Counted from the stretch's first letter, positions 1 through 6,696 are shown. The stretch is DNA of 13,166 nt from Prevotella sp. UBA3776 (GCA_002369515.1 DFFM01000022.1:37512-50677), one strand, 5' to 3'. Made by a program: numbers and translations. Notes: generated by a model not told the origin, from the sequence alone.

Positions 1-11
1 TTTGGCGACAT
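1..11 (-). CDS. possible start of a further leftward gene (cut by window edge)
   Basis: On the minus strand an ATG at position 11 opens a frame (Met-Ser-Pro-Lys/Asn) that leaves the window after three full codons. It lies 34 nt beyond the stop codon of the sugar permease, on the same strand, with an A-rich stretch just before it and no terminator hairpin between. This spacing would suit a second gene in the permease transcript. Nothing of the product can be seen, so the call rests only on position and the ATG. Confidence 0.25.
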
Positions 12-45
12 CTTTTTGGTTTTGCAATCTGTTGGCAGCCTGTTG

Positions 46-1266
46 CTACCGTGGGTACTTGCCGCGCTTGGGGCTATAGAGCAGGCCGAAGCCGTAGAGC
101 GATACCAGGATGTAGCCCAGCAGGGGGATGATGAAGGGCACCACCAGGTTGGTGGCGTCGGCCACGATGCCCATGAGCAGAAAGCCGCAACCGCCTACGG
201 GAGTCATCATCAGGATGGATGAGGCACTCTTGGTGAGGCTCCCCAGGCCGCGCACGGCCAGGGAGAAGATGGTGGGGAACATGATGGCCTCGAACAGATA
301 GATGCCCAGCAGACCGACGAGCGAGAACTGCCCGAAGTTGAAAAGCACAATCATGGTGCAGACGGCGGCTCCAATGCCGCAGACGAAAAGCATGCGCTCG
401 GGCTCGATGCGTTGCATGAGCCAGCTGCCCACAAAGCGGCCCACCATGAAGAAGGCCAACGCACCGGTGAGCACCACCGAGGCCGTGCGGTCGGGCATCC
501 ATCCTTGGCCGGTGACGAAGTTGATGAAATAGCTGTTGATGCTGATTTCGGACACTTCGTAGGCCAGCAGGGCAATGAGCCCATAGACGAAGGTGCGGTG
601 GCGCCAAATCTTGAGCAACGGTTCGCGGCCGTAGCGCGCTTTCTCCTCCATGCCGTCGTCGTGGTGAATTTCGGGCAGGCGCACATGGGCGAAGACGACC
701 GCAATGATGAGTACGAGGATGCCCAGCACGGTGTAGGGCACCTTCACGTCGGCGGCTCCGCCGGACGAGTGGCTGAAGAGAAACTGTCCCACGGCGAAGG
801 TGGCGAACAGGCAGCCCAGTCCGTTGAACGACTGCGAGAAGTTCAGTCGGCTGGTGGAGGTCTCCGAGGGCCCCAGCTCGGTGACGTAGGGGTTTGCGGC
901 GGTCTCAAGGAAGGTGAGTCCGCAACCGATGATGAACAGCGCACCCAGGAAGGCGTAGAACGTGCCGGCTTCGGAGCAGGGAATGAACAGCAGCGCGCCC
1001 ATGCCGAAGAGCAACAGACCGAACACCACGCCGCGGCGGTAGCCGTAGCGATTGATGAACAGTCCGGCGGGAATGGCCATGAGGAAATAGCCCAAATAAG
1101 TGGTCACCTGAATCCAGGCCGACTGGGTGATGCTGATGTCGAGCTGGTTCTGGAAATGCTTGTTGAGCACGTCGAGTATGGCGCGGGCGAATCCCCAAAG
1201 GAAGAAGAGCAGGGTGATGAGCAGAAAAGGAACGAGATATTCCTTGGTTGTTAGCTTTTGTTTCAT
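46..1266 (-). CDS. MFS sugar:H+ symporter, FucP/GluP (FHS) family
   Basis: This is a 406-residue inner-membrane permease expected to import a monosaccharide with protons. The sequence is hydrophobic throughout and fits 12 membrane helices, near the usual family length of about 410-440. Family hallmarks include the first-helix motif FFLWGFARAILDVLNKHF (residues 21-38), YFLMAIPAGLF near 60-70, and GLTFLETAANPYVTELGP from about 116. By comparison with E. coli FucP, Asp32 and Glu121 fall at the two acidic positions that carry the proton and contact sugar. The asparagine pair that FucP has before the first acidic residue is Arg-Ala here, so the substrate need not be L-fucose; glucose, galactose and N-acetylglucosamine transporters also belong to this family. 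It lies 194 nt downstream of the aquaporin gene on the same strand, across a heptamer-repeat hairpin, and no clear promoter of its own is visible. The family is secure; the substrate is unknown. Confidence 0.9.
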   Translation of the reverse strand: MKQKLTTKEYLVPFLLITLLFFLWGFARAILDVLNKHFQNQLDISITQSAWIQVTTYLGYFLMAIPAGLFINRYGYRRGVVFGLLLFGMGALLFIPCSEAGTFYAFLGALFIIGCGLTFLETAANPYVTELGPSETSTSRLNFSQSFNGLGCLFATFAVGQFLFSHSSGGAADVKVPYTVLGILVLIIAVVFAHVRLPEIHHDDGMEEKARYGREPLLKIWRHRTFVYGLIALLAYEVSEISINSYFINFVTGQGWMPDRTASVVLTGALAFFMVGRFVGSWLMQRIEPERMLFVCGIGAAVCTMIVLFNFGQFSLVGLLGIYLFEAIMFPTIFSLAVRGLGSLTKSASSILMMTPVGGCGFLLMGIVADATNLVVPFIIPLLGYILVSLYGFGLLYSPKRGKYPR

Positions 1267-1290
1267 GACGGAAGGAATGTTGTTTGGGAT

Positions 1291-1457
1291 GGTTTGCGGT
1301 TTGCGGTTTACAGTTTACAGTTTACAGTTTACGGTTTACGGTTTACAGATGATTACTTCTGCTATTGCATCAAACGGCAAAACATTTCATCTGTAAACCG
1401 TAAACCGTAAACCATCTACCGTAAACGGCTGTAAACCATCTACCGTAAACTATAAAC
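1291..1457. repeat. heptamer tandem array folded into an inverted repeat
   Basis: From 1291 to 1346 there are eight consecutive 7-bp units of the form RGTTTRC (GGTTTGC, GGTTTAC, AGTTTAC). From 1388 to about 1457 the complementary form (GTAAACC and variants, mixed with ATCTACC) runs back. Positions 1327-1351 and 1388-1412 are perfect 25-bp inverted copies around a 36-nt loop. The array fills almost the whole gap between the aquaporin stop and the permease start, so a read-through transcript would carry a long hairpin there. It may act as a transcript boundary, but it lacks a T-tract typical of an intrinsic terminator. Confidence 0.9.
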
Positions 1458-1460
1458 TGA

Positions 1461-2132
1461 TTATTTCTCGGTTTCAATCATCTTCCAGATGCCGGCGGCG
1501 CAGGCTGCACCTACGAACGGACCAACGATGAATACCCAGAGGTCGGCCAGAGCCTTGCCACCCTCGAAGAAGGCGGGGCCAATGGAACGGGCGGGGTTCA
1601 CCGAGGTGCCGGTGTAGTGGATGCCCACGAGATGGATGAGGATGAGTGACAGACCGATGGCCAGACCTGCGAAGTTGTTGGTGGCGCCGTTGGTCTTGGC
1701 GGTGGCGCCAAGCACTACGAGCACGAAGATGCAGGTGAGCACAATCTCAACAATCAGTCCGTTGGTCTGCGAGGCGGCACAGGCGTTGGCACCCGTGGTG
1801 GTTCCCTCGGCAAGGCCCGGAGAAGTGGCCACGATGGCTGCGAGCACGGCGGCTCCGATGAAGGCGCCAATCACCTGGAAGAGCATGTACATGCCGCAGT
1901 CCTTGGCATCGATGCGGCCCGTGAGATAGCATCCCAGAGTAATGGCGGGGTTGATGTGGCAACCGCTGATGCCACCGATGGTGTAGGCCATGGCCACTAC
2001 GGCCAGACCGAAGGCAACGGCTGTTCCAACTACTGATGCGGCATCGACGCCACAATTCAAACTGACGGCTGCACCGCAACCGAGAAGCGTAAGTACGAAC
2101 GTACCTACCATTTCAGCTAAATACTTTTTCAT
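1461..2132 (-). CDS. aqpZ: aquaporin, AqpZ-type water channel (MIP family)
   Basis: This 223-residue protein is an inner-membrane channel of six helices plus two half-helices. Both family signatures are present: HINPA at 59-63 and TSVNPARS at 176-183. The residues that set pore selectivity can be placed by comparison with E. coli AqpZ: Phe41, His167, Thr176 and Arg182. That Phe/His/Thr/Arg set is the narrow, orthodox water-channel filter rather than the wider glycerol-facilitator type, so passive water flux is the likely function. The length is close to that of AqpZ (about 230). The ATG at 2132 begins MKKYLAEMVGTF, a normal family N terminus. A Bacteroidetes-type promoter lies 50-80 nt upstream, so it can be transcribed independently of the GH43 gene. 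No substrate link to the neighbouring sugar genes is evident. Confidence 0.95.
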   Translation of the reverse strand: MKKYLAEMVGTFVLTLLGCGAAVSLNCGVDAASVVGTAVAFGLAVVAMAYTIGGISGCHINPAITLGCYLTGRIDAKDCGMYMLFQVIGAFIGAAVLAAIVATSPGLAEGTTTGANACAASQTNGLIVEIVLTCIFVLVVLGATAKTNGATNNFAGLAIGLSLILIHLVGIHYTGTSVNPARSIGPAFFEGGKALADLWVFIVGPFVGAACAAGIWKMIETEK

Positions 2133-2180
2133 ATTCGTTGTGTTTTAAAAGATAATGATGTTTCTCTTCACATTTGTTGG

Positions 2181-2212
2181 CAAAAATATAAAAATTTTCG
2201 TTAACTTCCAAC
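2181..2212 (-). promoter_or_regulatory. Bacteroidetes-type promoter for the aquaporin gene
   Basis: Read on the minus strand, a -7 box TATTTTTG (2188-2181) matches TAnnTTTG exactly, with GTTG (2212-2209) at the -33 position after a 20-nt spacer. Transcription would start near 2174, giving a leader of about 40 nt before the ATG at 2132. The surrounding 125-nt gap is strongly AT-rich. Confidence 0.6.
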
Positions 2213-2256
2213 AATTTTCTACAAAAAAGTAGTTTTTACTTACAAAAAAGCTTCAT

Positions 2257-3900
2257 TCACTGGTTCTTCATTTTGAAGTAGCCAAAGTCGGCGTAGCCTT
2301 GTCCTTGGGCAAACAATCCGATGACCACCCCCGTGAAACCGCCAGCCACTTCGGTGCTCACCAGCGAGCAGGCCAGCTCGCACAGTTTGCGGAAAGGCTT
2401 GCCTCCGTCGCTGTACTCAAACACATACTGCTCGCCGTCGCTGCGGATGCGCAGCTTCACGGCGGCACTGCGCACGGGCTGCTCGCTGACCACGTAGTGT
2501 ATGTTCTTCAGTTTGCACTTCACCCCCACGTAGCCGTTGTTGACACAGAGATCCATGTGGCCGTCGTTGATTTGATAGACGCTCAGTCCCGCCTCCACGC
2601 CGTTGCTGTTGACGATGGTCTCCACCGTCATGCGCGCGCTTTCCTGTCGCCTGCCGATGAAGGTGGGCCGCTCGTTGGCGTTCAGGTCCTTGCCGCCGAA
2701 GAGGCGCAGCGAACCGCCCACTGCACGGCCTGTCTGTGGGTCCACCACCACGTGGCGGTCGTACTTTGACGAGTCGGGATTCTGTATGAACACCCATTCG
2801 GGTCCCAACTCGAACGGCTTGCCCGACGACGAGGGGACGAAAGAGAGGAAGGCCTCGGAATTTTCAGAATAATCCGATTTTTCTGATTGCTCCGATTTTT
2901 CTGATTGCTCCGATTTTTCTGATTGCTCCGATTTCTCTGTAGTTCTCCCAACAGCCCCCGACGAGGTTTCGTCTATCGGCTCACCGCCGTTCACCACGGG
3001 CCATTGCCCCTTTTTCCACTCCACGGGTGCTAGACAAGTTTCGCGGCCCAAGTGGTGGTACGAGCCGCCGTAGTTGCGGTAGGCCAGAAACACCATCCAC
3101 CACGAGCCGTCCTTGGCCTGCACCAAGTCGCCATGGCCCGTGCCCTGTATTTTTTTGCCTTGCCCTTTCATTGAGCAGTTGGTCAGTATGGGGTTGTTGG
3201 GGTTGGCCGTGTAGGGGCCTTCAATCTTTTTGCTGCGCGCGATGGTCAGTTTGTGGGCCAGTTCGGTGCCGCCCTCGCTGATGAGCAGATAGTAGTAGCC
3301 GTCTTTCTTGTAGAGGTGGGGCCCTTCGGGGTAGCGTCCGCCCGTGCCTTGCCACAGGGCGCGGCTCTCGGTGAGTTGTCGGCCCGTCTTGGGGTCAATC
3401 TCGCACAGCATGATGGTGTTGTCGGGGTTCGACACCATGTAGCACCGTCCGTTCTCGAAGTAGAGCGACGGGTCGATGCCCTGCTGCTGCAGCCAGATGG
3501 GCTCGCTCCAGGGACCTGCCGGATTGGTGGCCGTCACCATGAAGTTGCCGCCGCCGCCCACGTTGGTGGTTATCATGTAGTAGGTGCCCTCGTGATAGCG
3601 TATGGTGGGCGCGTAGATGCCGAGCCACGACGTGGCCCCTTTCAGCGGCAGCTGGCTCTCGCGGTCGAGCACATTGCCAATTTGGCGCCAGTTCACCAGG
3701 TCGCGGCTGTGGAAGATGGGCACACCGGGAAAATACTGGAACGACGAGTTCACCAGATAGTAGTCGTCGCCCACACGGCATACGCTGGGGTCGGGGTGGA
3801 AGCCCGCAATTACGGGGTTGCGGAACGAGCCCGACGGCTGAGCCGAAGCGGTGGCGCAAAGCATCAGGGCTAGCAGAAGGTTTCCTATTCGTTTTCTCAT
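2257..3900 (-). CDS. secreted GH43 beta-xylosidase / alpha-L-arabinofuranosidase
   Basis: This 547-residue enzyme is predicted to hydrolyse xylosidic or arabinosidic bonds in hemicellulose fragments with inversion of configuration. Residues 1-20 form a signal peptide ending ATASA|Q. Residues about 25-305 are the five-bladed GH43 propeller, with the catalytic base Asp37 (GFHPDPS), the supporting Asp143 (QGIDPSLYF) and the catalytic acid Glu192 (RYPEGPHLYKKDG), all in expected contexts. Residues about 360-545 look like the C-terminal beta-sandwich of two-domain GH43 xylosidases. Between them, residues about 321-348 are a low-complexity EKSEQS linker encoded by an 18-bp tandem repeat. I chose the ATG at 3900 because it starts directly at MRKRIGNLLLALML; the upstream in-frame ATG at 3933 would put MTIIILKTAIN before the signal peptide. 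The gene is transcribed away from the secreted-protein gene at 4156. Xylose versus arabinose specificity cannot be settled here. Confidence 0.93.
   Translation of the reverse strand: MRKRIGNLLLALMLCATASAQPSGSFRNPVIAGFHPDPSVCRVGDDYYLVNSSFQYFPGVPIFHSRDLVNWRQIGNVLDRESQLPLKGATSWLGIYAPTIRYHEGTYYMITTNVGGGGNFMVTATNPAGPWSEPIWLQQQGIDPSLYFENGRCYMVSNPDNTIMLCEIDPKTGRQLTESRALWQGTGGRYPEGPHLYKKDGYYYLLISEGGTELAHKLTIARSKKIEGPYTANPNNPILTNCSMKGQGKKIQGTGHGDLVQAKDGSWWMVFLAYRNYGGSYHHLGRETCLAPVEWKKGQWPVVNGGEPIDETSSGAVGRTTEKSEQSEKSEQSEKSEQSEKSDYSENSEAFLSFVPSSSGKPFELGPEWVFIQNPDSSKYDRHVVVDPQTGRAVGGSLRLFGGKDLNANERPTFIGRRQESARMTVETIVNSNGVEAGLSVYQINDGHMDLCVNNGYVGVKCKLKNIHYVVSEQPVRSAAVKLRIRSDGEQYVFEYSDGGKPFRKLCELACSLVSTEVAGGFTGVVIGLFAQGQGYADFGYFKMKNQ
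2873..2938. repeat. 18-bp in-frame tandem repeat inside the GH43 gene
   Basis: Three perfect 18-bp units (TCCGATTTTTCTGATTGC on the plus strand) start at 2873, 2891 and 2909, followed by a partial fourth. Each unit encodes six residues (EKSEQS), so gain or loss of units keeps the frame and changes only linker length between the catalytic propeller and the C-terminal domain. Confidence 0.95.
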
Positions 3901-3953
3901 GTTGATAGCTGTTTTTAAGATGATAATTGTCACTACGCAAAGGTTTACGGATA

Positions 3954-3961
3954 CAAAAATA
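3954..3961 (-). promoter_or_regulatory. possible -7 box for the GH43 gene
   Basis: The minus strand reads TATTTTTG here, an exact TAnnTTTG match about 54 nt upstream of the chosen ATG at 3900. I see no good -33 box at the usual distance; the nearest TTTG is only 12 nt away (3977-3974). The call is therefore tentative. Confidence 0.35.
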
Positions 3962-4075
3962 CAACTAATTTCACAAACCCCGCCTACATTCTGCCCCTTT
4001 TTTCCGCCCTGCCACTGTCAATTTGCCTTTTTTTGCCCGTTTTTTGCCCACGTGGTTTATTTTTTTTCGTTTTCA

Positions 4076-4108
4076 TTCGTCTGTTTGCCGTTTTTTTTCG
4101 TATCTTTG
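4076..4108 (+). promoter_or_regulatory. promoter for the secreted duplicated-domain protein
   Basis: TATCTTTG at 4101-4108 matches the Bacteroidetes -7 box exactly; a weak -33 candidate (TTCG, 4076-4079) lies 21 nt upstream. Transcription would start around 4115, about 40 nt before the ATG at 4156. The 255-nt divergent gap (3901-4155) is otherwise AT-rich with long T-runs on the plus strand (for example about 4000-4100) and contains no gene that I can support. Confidence 0.55.
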
Positions 4109-4155
4109 CCCCATATTATATTTTTATATTAAGTACTAATTAAAACATTATTATC

Positions 4156-5400
4156 ATGAAAAGATTTACACTTATTTCCTTACTGGTTCTTTTCGCCACG
4201 ATGGGCTTCGCTCAGCGCAACATCGATTTCTCGCAGCTGAAGCGGATGCCCGTGAAGCAAAACATCTTTAAAAATGTGCAGATGCTCGACCGTAGCGCTG
4301 CCACCAGCACCCAGCGCAAGGCACCTCGCAAAGCAGCCGAGCTGGTAACTCCCCCATCGGGAAAGGAAACCGAGCAGTGGTATATTTTTGATGGAGGGTT
4401 TTACGTGAGCTATCAAGGTGAGACGATAGATGTAGCTGAACTTTTTGAGAATATCGGCGTCATCATCGACGGCAACGACATTTATCTTCAGGGGCTTGCC
4501 TTATACTTTAAAGATGCTTGGGTGAAAGGCACCATCGACGGCTCCACCGTCACCATTCCCACTGGCCAGTTCTTAGGATCTGACTCAGATGGCGATGAAT
4601 ACCTAGTGGGGTATGACATGTCAAAGAAGGCATTTTGCGACATTAAGTTTGCATACGACAGCGAGAAAGGCTTGCTGACGCTCGACCCCAACATTGCCAT
4701 GCTTGAGAATGGCAAACAGAGCGAACTCGCTATCTGGGGCTACTGGATGGGACTCACCCTCAGCCAAAAAGCTCCCGAACTCGTGACACCTCCTGCCGGC
4801 GAGGAAGAAGACTGGGTTGTGGGTGGCGTTGAGCTAACCTACGATGAGGAGAAACAAACGATGGTTCCTGGCGAAGCCGAAGAGTATCCCGTCAAAGTGA
4901 TCATCGACGGCAGCGACTTCTACGTACAAGGCCTGAGCAACATTTTCCCCGAAGCTTGGGTGAAAGGCACCATCGCCGACGGCAAGGTGACATTTGCCAC
5001 TGGCCAGTATCTGGGCGTATATAGCGAGACCGACGAGGAAAGCGGCGAGACTCTCGACTTCAACATGTTCTTGGTGGGACTCAGTACTGAGAGTGCTGAG
5101 AATACTGAGAGTACTGGGTCACCCGAGATAGTCGACTTGGTTTACACCTATGACGAGGAGAACCAAACACTTACCAACGAGACCACACTCATGGTCATTT
5201 CCGTCAAGCCTACCAGCGTACGCACCTACCTGCAAATCTACTGCCCCGTGGTGATCTACAAGCCTGTTGACGACGGCATCAGCACCATCAACAGCAAGAA
5301 GGAGGCCAACGTGTTCTACAACCTGCAAGGCGTGAAGATGGCCAAGCCCACTCAGAAGGGTCTGTACATCGTCAATGGCAAGAAAGTGGTGGTTAAGTAA
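4156..5400 (+). CDS. secreted protein of unknown function with duplicated beta-rich module
   Basis: I do not recognise a named family for this 414-residue protein. Residues 1-20 are a signal peptide (MKRFTLISLLVLFATMGFAQ). Residues about 62-204 and 208-370 are two copies of one module, each opening with ELVTPP and sharing a core: VIIDGxDxYxQGL, AWVKGTI, then TGQxLG. The copies remain similar in DNA: 4516-4537 and 4954-4975 are identical over 22 bp, 438 nt apart, so duplication was fairly recent or purifying selection is strong. The second copy carries an extra Ser/Glu/Thr-rich segment (about 310-322) encoded by a 9-bp repeat. The last 30 residues (FYNLQGVKMAKPTQKGLYIV, then Asn-Gly-Lys-Lys and Val/Lys) resemble the short C-terminal tails common on Bacteroidales exported proteins, possibly a sorting signal. 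It stands alone, with its own promoter and terminator. An adhesin or ligand-binding role is possible but unproven. Confidence 0.85.
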   Translation: MKRFTLISLLVLFATMGFAQRNIDFSQLKRMPVKQNIFKNVQMLDRSAATSTQRKAPRKAAELVTPPSGKETEQWYIFDGGFYVSYQGETIDVAELFENIGVIIDGNDIYLQGLALYFKDAWVKGTIDGSTVTIPTGQFLGSDSDGDEYLVGYDMSKKAFCDIKFAYDSEKGLLTLDPNIAMLENGKQSELAIWGYWMGLTLSQKAPELVTPPAGEEEDWVVGGVELTYDEEKQTMVPGEAEEYPVKVIIDGSDFYVQGLSNIFPEAWVKGTIADGKVTFATGQYLGVYSETDEESGETLDFNMFLVGLSTESAENTESTGSPEIVDLVYTYDEENQTLTNETTLMVISVKPTSVRTYLQIYCPVVIYKPVDDGISTINSKKEANVFYNLQGVKMAKPTQKGLYIVNGKKVVVK

Positions 5401-5458
5401 AGGAGCATTCCACCGCGGTTTCCCCATTTTCAGGTAGGTAACCGTCAACATTCCTATC

Positions 5459-5497
5459 GAGGCCTGTCGCCACCGTGGCGTCAGGCCTCTGTTTTTT
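5459..5497 (+). terminator. intrinsic terminator after the secreted-protein gene
   Basis: An 8-bp stem, GAGGCCTG (5459-5466) with CAGGCCTC (5482-5489), encloses a second stem CGCCA/TGGCG, and six T's follow at 5492-5497. It lies about 60 nt past the stop codon at 5400 and is a textbook rho-independent terminator. Its T-tract is also the beginning of the adjacent 27-bp repeat array. Confidence 0.88.
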
Positions 5498-5573
5498 CCG
5501 CGCGTACGTTATTTGAATGTTTTTCCGTGCGTCTGTTATTTGAATGTTTTTCCGTGCGTATGTTGTTGGAATG
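5493..5573. repeat. 27-bp tandem array, three copies
   Basis: Units at 5493-5519, 5520-5546 and 5547-5573 share the pattern TTTTTCCGYGCGT, then a variable YG-rich stretch, then TTTGAATG or TTGGAATG. The first two differ at only a few bases; the third is more diverged. The array begins in the T-tract of the terminator, and no open frame of interest runs through it. Confidence 0.85.
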
Positions 5574-5586
5574 GCCTTCCTGTTTA

Positions 5587-5695
5587 TGTAGGGAATTTAG
5601 CTTGTCTAATTCCGTCGGTGCGCAGCACCGAATGTTCGGTTCGATGATATTGGCACTGTCGTGCCATGGGAATTAGACAAGCTAAATTCCCTACA
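5587..5695. repeat. 27-bp perfect inverted repeat with two inner hairpins
   Basis: Positions 5587-5613 and 5669-5695 are perfect 27-bp inverted copies around a 55-nt centre. The centre itself holds two hairpins: CGGTGC-GCA-GCACCG (5616-5630) and TGGCAC-TGTC-GTGCCA (5651-5666). As single-stranded DNA or RNA it would fold into a long stem topped by two short arms. It resembles non-autonomous, REP/MITE-like palindromic units, but the family is not one I can name. Confidence 0.9.
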
Positions 5696-5700
5696 ATTCA

Positions 5701-5866
5701 TTTGGGTGGCGGTTGTCATTCCGTTTTGGGTGGCGGTTGTCATCACGTTTTGGTGGCGGTTATCATTGCGTTTGGATGGCGGTTGTCATTGCGTTTGGGT
5801 GGTGGTTGTCTTTCCGTTTTGGGTGTCGGTTGTCATTGCATTTTGGGTGTCGGTTGTCATTTAATT
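5701..5866. repeat. 24-bp minisatellite, about seven copies
   Basis: Units of 23-24 bp with the core TTTGGGTGGCGGTTGTCAT start at 5701 and repeat about seven times. Changes include TGG to TGT in the last two units and a one-base loss in the third. The array is bracketed by near-identical 20-bp direct repeats, ACAATTCATTTGGRTGRCGG, at 5693-5712 and 5871-5890. All three plus-strand frames stay partly open with eight-residue periodicity, as expected from a 24-bp repeat and not evidence of a gene. Confidence 0.9.
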
Positions 5867-5896
5867 CCGAACAATTCATTTGGATGACGGTGGAAA

Positions 5897-5917
5897 CAAA
5901 GCCCTTTCAGGGCTTTG
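5897..5917. repeat. short palindrome, CAAAGCCC/GGGCTTTG
   Basis: An 8-bp perfect stem with a 5-nt loop (TTTCA). It has no T-tract on either strand, so it is not a convincing terminator. It sits between the 24-bp array and the large inverted repeat. Confidence 0.6.
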
Positions 5918-5983
5918 CGATCAGGCGCTGAGCGTAAAATACCGCCTCGCGAATGAATTTTTATAGAAAATGTTATCGTGTTG

Positions 5984-6465
5984 TCGGGAGATAGCTTCGT
6001 AACTCCCGGTAAGAGAAAATTATCTCCCGACGATAGAAAAATATCTCCCGACAATAATTTTCTGTTCTCGGGAGATATTTTCGTGGTTCCTTTAGCGAGC
6101 ATTCCCCGCCTGATGTATTTTTTAGAAAAACCGAGAAAAACCAGAAAAACAGGGAAAAACCAATAATCTGTACGTTTCTTTTTATCTTTTCGAGGGTGCG
6201 AGGGTGCGAAGGTACGCAGGTACGCGAATGCATTATAAAGCGAAGGGGTTTCCATCTGCAAAGCTAATCTCGTACTCCCGCACCATCGTACCCACGCCCC
6301 CTCGATAAAACCCACCACACCTTCGATAAGAAAAAGAACTGGTTTTTCCCTGTTTTTCTGGTTTTTCCCTGTTTTTCTAAAAAGCCGACAGTAGAAAATT
6401 ATCTCCCGACGCTGCGAAATTATCGTCGGGAGATATTTTTTTATTTCCCGACAATAGAATAATAA
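5984..6465. repeat. large imperfect inverted repeat (~450-480 bp) with TCGGGAGATA motifs
   Basis: The two halves are inverted relatives centred near 6248. Inner arms 6190-6224 and 6271-6305 (TCGAGGG...GGTACG type) match over most of 35 bp. Middle arms 6121-6162 and about 6339-6381 consist of GAAAAACC-type units in opposite orientations. Outer arms carry clusters of the 10-mer TCGGGAGATA, found exactly six times: plus strand at 5984, 6068 and 6426, minus strand at 6021, 6042 and 6400. The arms differ by small insertions, such as about 35-40 nt near 6085-6120. A minus-strand open frame spans the region but is compositionally repetitive and judged spurious. Confidence 0.8.
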
Positions 6466-6516
6466 TGCCGGGCGTTGTTTTTTCCGTGCCGAGAAAGGTG
6501 GCAAAAACGCCCGGCA
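6466..6516. repeat. 11-bp GC-rich inverted repeat
   Basis: TGCCGGGCGTT (6466-6476) and AACGCCCGGCA (6506-6516) form a perfect 11-bp stem around a 29-nt loop. A run of T's follows the first arm on the plus strand. A second small palindrome, CCCACG/CGTGGG, lies at 6532-6549. From 6550 to 6669 I see nothing I can name. Confidence 0.7.
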
Positions 6517-6669
6517 CGAGTTGCTTTCTTTCCCACGGCGCCGCGTGGGCTGGCGGGGTGGAACTGAATGGGCCGAAAAAGGTTTTGGGGAGACATTCGC
6601 GCGTCCTTCCTGACCATTGGCGTGAATAATTAAAAGGAGAGTGCGGGCATTCATAGCAGCGAAAAGGGC

Positions 6670-6696
6670 AAAAAAAATGGTGTACCGCCGTACACC
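6670..6696 (-). terminator. hairpin plus T-tract ending the short leftward transcript
   Basis: On the minus strand a 7-bp stem with a 4-nt loop (6696-6679) is followed directly by A and then eight T's, a compact intrinsic terminator about 40 nt from the predicted transcription start. Confidence 0.65.

Noticed and set aside
412..1254. 280-codon open frame on the plus strand
   Set aside because: It is antisense to the sugar permease; its His/Glu/Gly-rich composition is typical of a shadow frame.
2213..2256. terminator after the GH43 gene
   Set aside because: Only a 4-bp CTAC/GTAG stem around a T-run is visible, too weak to call; read-through into the aquaporin gene remains possible.
3253..3873. 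plus-strand open frame opposite GH43
   Set aside because: It is antisense to the GH43 catalytic domain; no independent evidence.
3900..3933. upstream in-frame ATG for GH43 (3933)
   Set aside because: It would prepend 11 residues (MTIIILKTAIN) to a standard signal peptide that starts at 3900.
5587..5695. invertible promoter switch
   Set aside because: The 55-nt centre has no TAnnTTTG promoter, so inversion would have no obvious regulatory effect, and no recombinase gene is present in the window.
5693..5890. CRISPR array
   Set aside because: The 24-bp units are directly adjacent with no unique spacers, and no cas genes are near. The same holds for the other tandem arrays.
5661..5931. overlapping plus-strand frames of 67-73 codons with WVAVV-type repeats
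   Set aside because: They are translations of the 24-bp minisatellite in three frames and show its eight-residue period.
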